From DATKQY01 sp035532475 (GTDB taxonomy: Bacteria; Actinomycetota; Acidimicrobiia; Acidimicrobiales; Bog-793), in NCBI GenBank assembly GCA_035532475.1, contig DATKQY010000075.1, positions 1-64,000 of the forward strand: 64,000 nucleotides of DNA. Direction: 5' to 3'. Below are positions 59,082 to 64,000 of this stretch, one piece after another. Below the pieces are notes generated by a model. It saw only the letters and a list, made by a program, of their open reading frames with translations. It did not search any database and was not told the DNA's origin. A program made the translations under genes and the position numbers. Within the stretch, counting starts at the first letter, position 1. Each line of letters opens with the position of its first letter.

Positions 59082-60365
59082 ATGGATAGTCATAAGAGAG
59101 TGCTCACGTCGCGGCGGCGCCGCGCCCGGGCAGGGGTTCTCGGCGCGTTGCTGGTCGCGGCGCCGCTGACCGCTGCGACGTCGGCGGGCGTCGCCTCGGC
59201 GTCCGCGCCCGCGACCACCGCCAAGGCGGCGGCGAGCTGCGGGACCAGCGTCAGAGTGGGACCGTCGAACCCGAGCGGCATCTACAAGTCGCTTCCGGCG
59301 AACCTCAAGGCCATCTACTCGAGCTACCCGGGCGCGCTCATCCAGAGCCCGTGGGCGACGAAGAAGATCACGGCGAAGCCCCCGTGGAAGATCGGCTACA
59401 TCGCCTTCGCGACGACGAACCCGTACAACGCGGACGTCGTGACAGGACTGAAGCAGCAGTTCGCGCTGGCGAAGAAGGCCGGTCTCGTGAAGGGCAGCCT
59501 CGTCACGGACATCCCGGCGACGATCGCTGAGTCGACCCCCGAGCAGCAGATCTCCGCGATCCAGCAGATGGTGCGCGAGGGCGTGAACGCGATCATCGTC
59601 AACCCCGTCGACAGCGTCGCCGAGGGTCCCGCGATGAACGCGGCGGGCAAGGCGGGCGTCCCGGTCATTCTCGCCGACACGCCCCCCGCCCCCGGGACGA
59701 CGTACGCGGTCTCCGCCTGGTCGCAGAACCAGGTCCAGGCCGACGCCGGCGCACTCGGCATCATCAAGAAGGGCAGCGTCTTGATGGTCAGGGGCGTGGC
59801 GGGGAACGAGAACGACGTCGTCCTGTACAACCAGGCGATCGCCGACATGAAGAACTGCCCGAACATCCACGTCGCCGCGACCCTGTACGGCAATTGGGAC
59901 GAGGGGACGACGAAGACCGTCGTCGCCGAGTACCTCGCCTCGCACCCCCAACAGATCGCCGGCGCCGTCCAGGACGGCGGGATGATGGCGGGGATCGTGG
60001 AGGCCTTCCAGGCAGACGGCAAGCAGGTCCCGACGATCGCCGACGGTGAGTGCGGTGGCGGCGACCTGTCGTGGTGGCTGGCCAACAAGTCCCACTACCG
60101 GACCGTCGCCGGCTGCTTCAACGGCTTCCAGGGCTCCTACACGTACTTCAACGTGGCCCTCCGGGTGCTCGACAACAAGGGACCGAAGTACGACGTCTTG
60201 GAGATGCCGACGCCCGCGATCACCAACGCCAACCTCGCGCAGTACGCGAAGCCCGGACTGCCGATCAGCTCGACAGCCGAGGTCGGCGGGCCGACCACCG
60301 CCTGGTGCAACGACACGTGCCTGAACAAGTACTTCAAGGTCTCCGGACCAGCCACGAAGGGCTAG
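59082..60365 (+). CDS. Substrate-binding protein of the sugar-type ABC importer, operon 1
   Basis: A 427-residue exported solute-binding protein (periplasmic-binding-protein type 1, Peripla_BP_4-like). An Arg-rich start SRRRRARAGVLGALLVAAPL gives a signal peptide that ends near SAGVASASA; the RRR could allow Tat export. The mature part has the type 1 fold: IGYIAFATTNPYNADVVTGL, EQQISAIQQMVREGVNAIIVNPVDS, VPVILADTPPAP, AGAVQDGGMMAGIVEAF. There is a C-terminal CNDTC cysteine pair. The sugar or other ligand cannot be inferred. AAGGGGG about 8 nt before ATG 59082 is a good ribosome site; codons upstream of it are non-coding. Length exceeds typical RbsB (about 300). Confidence 0.9.
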   Translation: MDSHKRVLTSRRRRARAGVLGALLVAAPLTAATSAGVASASAPATTAKAAASCGTSVRVGPSNPSGIYKSLPANLKAIYSSYPGALIQSPWATKKITAKPPWKIGYIAFATTNPYNADVVTGLKQQFALAKKAGLVKGSLVTDIPATIAESTPEQQISAIQQMVREGVNAIIVNPVDSVAEGPAMNAAGKAGVPVILADTPPAPGTTYAVSAWSQNQVQADAGALGIIKKGSVLMVRGVAGNENDVVLYNQAIADMKNCPNIHVAATLYGNWDEGTTKTVVAEYLASHPQQIAGAVQDGGMMAGIVEAFQADGKQVPTIADGECGGGDLSWWLANKSHYRTVAGCFNGFQGSYTYFNVALRVLDNKGPKYDVLEMPTPAITNANLAQYAKPGLPISSTAEVGGPTTAWCNDTCLNKYFKVSGPATKG

Positions 60366-60403
60366 CCCCCGAGACGCTTCACCCCGCCTCGAGCAGTGGT
60401 TGC

Positions 60404-60451
60404 CGAGGCGACCGCACCAGCGCACAACCGTGCGCGGGTGCGGTCGCCTCG
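60404..60451. terminator. Long hairpin ending operon 1
   Basis: 60404-60418 pairs perfectly with 60437-60451 (15 bp); after one A-G mismatch a further 6 bp (60420-60425 with 60430-60435) closes on the loop AACC. It starts 38 bp after the binding-protein stop and lies before the operon 2 promoter, so it should insulate the two operons. There is no T-run. Confidence 0.75.
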
Positions 60452-60572
60452 CGTCGGGCGAAGCGCGGCATCTGGGGGGGAGCGCACGTCCGCGGGTCTC
60501 GGTCGACCCCCGGGGCCGCGGTGCGGCCGTGGGTCCGCGAGGGGCGACCACGGTCCCCGTGCCGCCGTCAAG

Positions 60573-60600
60573 TTGACCTCGACATGTCATTAGATATCGT
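60573..60600 (+). promoter_or_regulatory. Promoter of ABC operon 2
   Basis: TTGACC at 60573-60578, 16 bp, TATCGT at 60595-60600. These are the clearest -35/-10 hexamers of the region. The downstream operator-like repeat overlaps the -10 box and the expected start of transcription. Confidence 0.6.
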
Positions 60601-60619
60601 CTAGAATTTGCTATACGAT
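60596..60619 (+). promoter_or_regulatory. Operator-like inverted repeat before ABC operon 2
   Basis: ATCGTCTAG-AATTTG-CTATACGAT: nine-base arms matching in 8 of 9 positions around a 6-nt spacer. It corresponds base for base, with a few changes, to the repeat at 55105-55128 before operon 1, and both lie upstream of a leader ORF. It sits over the promoter -10 box, as a repressor site would. Confidence 0.7.
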
Positions 60620-60677
60620 CTCAGGTTGAAGGACTTCTGAGGACGCCGGAACGCCGGCCGCAGGAGGGGGGAGTCGG

Positions 60678-60746
60678 TTGGCAGGACAGCCGGACCGCGG
60701 CACTTCAGTCATCCTCACGCGAAGCGCTCGGAGCGTCGCTCTATGA
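60678..60746 (+). CDS. Leader ORF (22 aa) translationally coupled to ABC ATPase 2
   Basis: A TTG-started ORF beginning MAGQPDRGTSV, with the strong ribosome site AGGAGGGGGG about 8 nt upstream. Its TGA overlaps the ATG of the ATPase as ATGA. Operon 1 has the same arrangement. The shared N-terminal residues (M, A, P, R, S, V at the same spacing) and the preserved stop/start overlap despite different lengths argue that this is selected and not chance. Confidence 0.6.
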   Translation: MAGQPDRGTSVILTRSARSVAL

Positions 60747-62335
60747 CGACCGGCGCAACCGCCCCAGCCGTGAACGGCGCCCGTGAGCCCACGGTCCTCG
60801 TCCGGCTCACGAACCTCGCCAAGTCCTTCGGGGCCACGCACGCGCTGCGCGACAGTTCCTTCGAGCTGCGCGCCGGTGAGGTCCACGCCCTGGTCGGCGA
60901 GAACGGCTCGGGCAAGAGCACGCTCGTCAAGGTCCTGAGCGGAGTGCACGCGCCGGATGCCGGCACCATTGAGATCGCGGGCGAGGTCGTGCAGGCGCTG
61001 AGGACGCCGCGCGCCGCCCAGGACCACGGGATCGTGACGGTCTTCCAGGAAGTCCTCGTCGCCGAGGCTCGCTCCGTCCTCGACAACGTCTGGCTCGGCA
61101 TCGACGACACGTGGCGCACGAAGATCCCCGAGGCCGAGAAGCGGAGCCGCGCGCGCCACGCCCTCACCGAGCTGCTCGGTCACTCGCTCGACCTCGCCAC
61201 GCCGGTCGAGGACCTGTCGCTCAGCGACCGGCAGTCGTGCAGCATCGTGCGCGCGCTGTTGCGCGAGCCGCGGGTGCTCATCCTCGACGAGTCGACGTCC
61301 GCGCTCGACGTCGCGACACGCGACCGGCTCTTTCGCATCGTCGGCCGGCTGAGCCGCGACGGCATGGGGGTCATCTTCATCACGCACCGGATGGACGAGA
61401 TCGAAGAGATCGGCGACCGGATCACCGTCATGCGATCGGGCAGGACCGTGGCGTCGCTCGGGCGCGGCGAGTGGACGCCGCGAGAGCTCGTGCAACTGAT
61501 GACCGGTTCGGACGTCCTCGAGGTCCAGGGGCGCCAAGAGGCCGCTTCGGTGGACGCTCGGCGTGGCGCGCCGGTGCTGAGCGTGCGAGAGCTGAAGCTG
61601 CGTCCCGACGGCCGCCCGATCAACCTCCAGGTCTGCGCCGGAGAGCTCATCGGCGTGGCCGGGCTCGAAGGCCACGGCGAGAACGAGTTCCTCGAGGCGC
61701 TCTGGGGCGAGAACATCGTGGCAGGCGAGATCGTCCGGCACCTCGAGGGAAAAGACGTCGTCATCCGCTCCCCGAAGCAGGCGTCCCGGCACGACATCGC
61801 CTACGTCCCGCGCGAGCGGCGGCTCGACTCGCTCTTCAGCTGGATGACGATCCGGGAGAACTTCGCGCTGCCGACGCTCGCGAGGGACACCCATGCGGGG
61901 TGGCTGAGCCCTCGATCGTCGAGGCGGCGCTTCTCCGGGTACATAAAGCGCCTCGGCGTCGTCCTCGGCAGCCAGGACGACGCCATCACGACCTTGTCGG
62001 GCGGCAACCAGCAGAAGGTCGTCATCGCCCGCTGGCTCGCCGCCGGGCCGCGGATCCTGCTGCTCAACGACCCGACCCGGGGCATCGATGTCGGCGCGAA
62101 GAACGACCTCTACCGGCTCCTCGCCGAGCTGGCCGGCGAAGGTCTCGCGGTCGTGATGCTCTCGACCGAGGTCGACGAGCACGTGGAGCTCATGGACCGG
62201 GTGCTCGTGTTCCGAGAGCACGAGCTCTTCCGGGAGATCTCCCGCGCTTCGCTCTCGCGCGAGGCACTGGTGGCAGCGTTCTTCGGCGAAAGGGGGGTTG
62301 AAAGCAATGGCGCAAGCGCTGGCGCTGCCGGCTAG
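60743..62335 (+). CDS. Sugar-type ABC importer ATP-binding protein, operon 2
   Basis: A 530-residue double ATPase, clearly a paralogue of the operon 1 protein, with most residues the same by eye. Walker A GENGSGKST, degenerate signature LSLSDRQ, Walker B ILILDESTSALD in NBD1; GLEGHGENE, LSGGNQQKV and LLLNDPTRGIDVG in NBD2. The same one-site pattern results. The C-terminus differs: after a run of six G the frame continues for ten more codons beyond the paralogue's end and overlaps the permease by 29 bases. No separate ribosome site lies before the ATG. Confidence 0.92.
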   Translation: MTTGATAPAVNGAREPTVLVRLTNLAKSFGATHALRDSSFELRAGEVHALVGENGSGKSTLVKVLSGVHAPDAGTIEIAGEVVQALRTPRAAQDHGIVTVFQEVLVAEARSVLDNVWLGIDDTWRTKIPEAEKRSRARHALTELLGHSLDLATPVEDLSLSDRQSCSIVRALLREPRVLILDESTSALDVATRDRLFRIVGRLSRDGMGVIFITHRMDEIEEIGDRITVMRSGRTVASLGRGEWTPRELVQLMTGSDVLEVQGRQEAASVDARRGAPVLSVRELKLRPDGRPINLQVCAGELIGVAGLEGHGENEFLEALWGENIVAGEIVRHLEGKDVVIRSPKQASRHDIAYVPRERRLDSLFSWMTIRENFALPTLARDTHAGWLSPRSSRRRFSGYIKRLGVVLGSQDDAITTLSGGNQQKVVIARWLAAGPRILLLNDPTRGIDVGAKNDLYRLLAELAGEGLAVVMLSTEVDEHVELMDRVLVFREHELFREISRASLSREALVAAFFGERGVESNGASAGAAG

Positions 62336-64000
62336 GAGGAGGGCCTTGCCACGGCTCGACGTTGCGCGGATCCTGCGCACCTACAGCTACGGGTTCGCCT
62401 TCCTCCTCGCCCTCGGTCTGCTCATCGCCAATCTCGCCTCCGAGCACGGCGGCTTCGGCCTGTCCGACCAGCTGGCGAACGTCGCTCCGATGGCCATCGC
62501 CGCGCTCGCAAGCACCCCCTCGATCCTCGGGGGCGGCTTCGACCTGACGATCTCGCCGCTCATGTTCCTCACGAACTGCATCTTCGTCGTCTGGCTCGTC
62601 CCGCACGGGCTCGGCGGCCTTGTCTCCGTGCCGATCATGCTGTTGATCAGCACGGCCGTGGGCATGTTGAACGGCCTTCTGATCATCGGCCTGCGCGTGC
62701 AGCCGATCGTCGTCACCCTCGCGATGTACTTCATCCTGCAAGGCGTCGACCTGCAGATCTCGCCGACGCCGGCCTCCGCCAAGACGGGCTGGGTTGGGCA
62801 CCTCGCCACGAACGTCGGCCCGATCCCGGGAGCGCTCTTCACCATCGGTCTGCCGCTGCTCATCTGGTTCGGGCTGCGATTCGTCCCGTTCCGCCGCCTC
62901 CTCTACGCCGTCGGGAGCAACGACGCGACCGCGTACTCGAGCGGCGTGAACGTTTCGGGGGTCCGCATCGCCAGCTACGCGCTCGGCGGGCTCTTCGCCG
63001 GCATCGGCGGTTTCGCCCTCACGGCGCTCGTGAGCTCCACGAACTCGTCGAACTCGACCGAGTACACGTTGCTAGCGATCGCCGCGGTCGCCCTCGGGGG
63101 GACGTCGCTCAGCGGCGGGCGTGGCAGCATGATCGGTGCCGTCCTCGGCGCGTTCTCGATCTACCTACTTCAGAACCTGCTCGCCGCGTTCGGCATCGAC
63201 CCCAGCTACCTGCAGGTCGTCTACGGCGGGATGCTGATCATCGCCGTCGTGCTCGGCGGCAAGCTGACGATGCGTCGCAAGGAGTACCGGGCGACCCAGA
63301 TCGCCGCCGACGACGTCGGGACCGATGCAGACGGGTCCGCTACCGGGCGGGCCGTGCCCGCTGCTCCCCCACCCTCACGCCCACTGGCGATGGCTCCGGC
63401 CGCCCCAGCCGCCCCAGCCGCCGCCGTCGCTTCCGCCGTCGCCGTCGCCACGCCGATCGCGCTGCAGACCGTGGTGCCGGGCGACACCGCGCTCGTCGGC
63501 GCCGCCGGCGACGGTGCTGTCGCCGTCGTCGAGGAGCGGCGGAGCACGCCGTGGACCCGGTTCGGCGAGCTGCAAGGGAAGTACCCGATCCTCCAGGTCG
63601 TCGCCCTGATCGCCGTCTTCGCCTACGGCGACGCGACGCTGCAGGGTCTCGGGAGCTGGTCGAGCATCAAGTCGATCCTCGTGATCGCGTCGCTCGTCGG
63701 TCTCGCCTCCGGCGGTCAGACGCTCCTCATCCTGATGGGTGGCTTCGACCTCGGAGTCTCGGGCTTCATCGTCGCGAGCGCGCTCACCGTCACCGCGATC
63801 AGCACGAAGTTCCACATCTCCTTCGGCGTCTCGATGCTCATCGCCGTCGTGGGCAGCGGGCTCCTCGGAGCGATCGCCGGCCAGGTCTGCCATCGCTTCA
63901 AGATCAATCCGCTGATCGTGACCTTGGCCATGGGGACCATCGCCGTCGGCACGGTCCAGGTCCTGAACAGCGGGCTCACCACCGGGGGCGCGCCGCAGTG
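62307..64000 (+). CDS. Fused double permease of the sugar-type ABC importer, operon 2 (3' truncated by window)
   Basis: Open from ATG 62307 to the last base, at least 564 residues. MAQALALPARRR matches the start of the operon 1 permease, which supports this ATG, although a TTG at 62346 has the better ribosome site (AGGAGGAGGG). Domain 1 (GFDLTISPLMFL, VQPIVVTLAMYFILQGVDL, GGTSLSGGRGS) is complete. A linker of about 90 residues rich in Ala and Pro then leads into domain 2 (GGFDLGVSGFIVASA, NPLIVTLAMGTIAVG), which is cut. The linker differs in length and sequence from the paralogue while the domains are well conserved. Confidence 0.9.
   Translation, partial: MAQALALPARRRALPRLDVARILRTYSYGFAFLLALGLLIANLASEHGGFGLSDQLANVAPMAIAALASTPSILGGGFDLTISPLMFLTNCIFVVWLVPHGLGGLVSVPIMLLISTAVGMLNGLLIIGLRVQPIVVTLAMYFILQGVDLQISPTPASAKTGWVGHLATNVGPIPGALFTIGLPLLIWFGLRFVPFRRLLYAVGSNDATAYSSGVNVSGVRIASYALGGLFAGIGGFALTALVSSTNSSNSTEYTLLAIAAVALGGTSLSGGRGSMIGAVLGAFSIYLLQNLLAAFGIDPSYLQVVYGGMLIIAVVLGGKLTMRRKEYRATQIAADDVGTDADGSATGRAVPAAPPPSRPLAMAPAAPAAPAAAVASAVAVATPIALQTVVPGDTALVGAAGDGAVAVVEERRSTPWTRFGELQGKYPILQVVALIAVFAYGDATLQGLGSWSSIKSILVIASLVGLASGGQTLLILMGGFDLGVSGFIVASALTVTAISTKFHISFGVSMLIAVVGSGLLGAIAGQVCHRFKINPLIVTLAMGTIAVGTVQVLNSGLTTGGAPQ

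Noticed and set aside
1..64000. CRISPR arrays, rRNA genes and a replication origin
   Set aside because: No regularly spaced repeats, no rRNA sequence and no DnaA-box cluster were seen.

Overview
The window is one stretch of very GC-rich actinobacterial chromosome. The signs are GTG/TTG starts, a mycothiol glycosyltransferase (MshA type), nickel superoxide dismutase with its maturation protease, an F420-type LLM oxidoreductase, a fused CobA-HemD, and the gene order hemA-hemC-cobA/hemD-hemB-hemL behind rex. The nearest group may be the Acidimicrobiia, but that is inference; the sequence alone does not fix the genus. Many genes appear leaderless: a TAnnnT-like -10 box lies 6-8 nt before the start codon.

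Layout. 1-219: right end of an IS481-type insertion sequence that stops about 4 nt from the 3' end of a tRNA-Tyr gene (224-305, minus), followed by a YajQ-family gene. 964-16882 (minus): a complete 14-gene nuoA-N operon for NADH:quinone oxidoreductase, most genes overlapping at start/stop. Divergent from nuoA is a geranylgeranyl-reductase-family flavoprotein (menaquinone tail reduction is likely). 18352-25614 (minus): tetrapyrrole genes hemA, hemC, cobA-hemD, hemB and hemL, with the redox sensor rex and a small excisionase-type HTH gene upstream. 25704-27774: proC and mshA. 27843-28758: sodX and sodN, divergent, their proposed start codons overlapping in one CATG.

28900-46837 is a mixed housekeeping region: a DksA/TraR zinc finger protein, a CDF metal exporter, NDH-2, an FMN 2-hydroxyacid oxidase, Fur, an ECF-like sigma factor with a DUF4349 membrane protein, an HIBADH-type dehydrogenase, a GDT1 cation transporter, a threonine dehydratase-like enzyme, four secreted or membrane proteins including a GH3 glycosidase with a PA14 insert, DUF1684, a hemolysin-III protein, YchF, a methyltransferase and a 65-aa conserved protein. 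47012-53830 carries a cytochrome P450, two tail-to-tail GGDEF-EAL proteins and a cyclase-family hydrolase.

54033-64000 is the most interesting part: two paralogous sugar-type ABC importer operons in tandem. Each has the same plan: an operator-like inverted repeat of the form ATCnTCTAG-N6-CTATAnGAT, a tiny TTG-started leader ORF with a strong ribosome site whose stop codon overlaps the ATPase start, a two-domain ATPase with one degenerate ATP site, and a permease in which two BPD_transp_2 domains are fused into one chain. The first operon ends with a substrate-binding protein and a long hairpin; the second runs off the window.

Together the first half builds a respiratory chain (complex I plus NDH-2, menaquinone modification, haem supply, redox sensing by Rex) and oxidative-stress defence (Ni-SOD, mycothiol). 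The last quarter is signalling and solute import.
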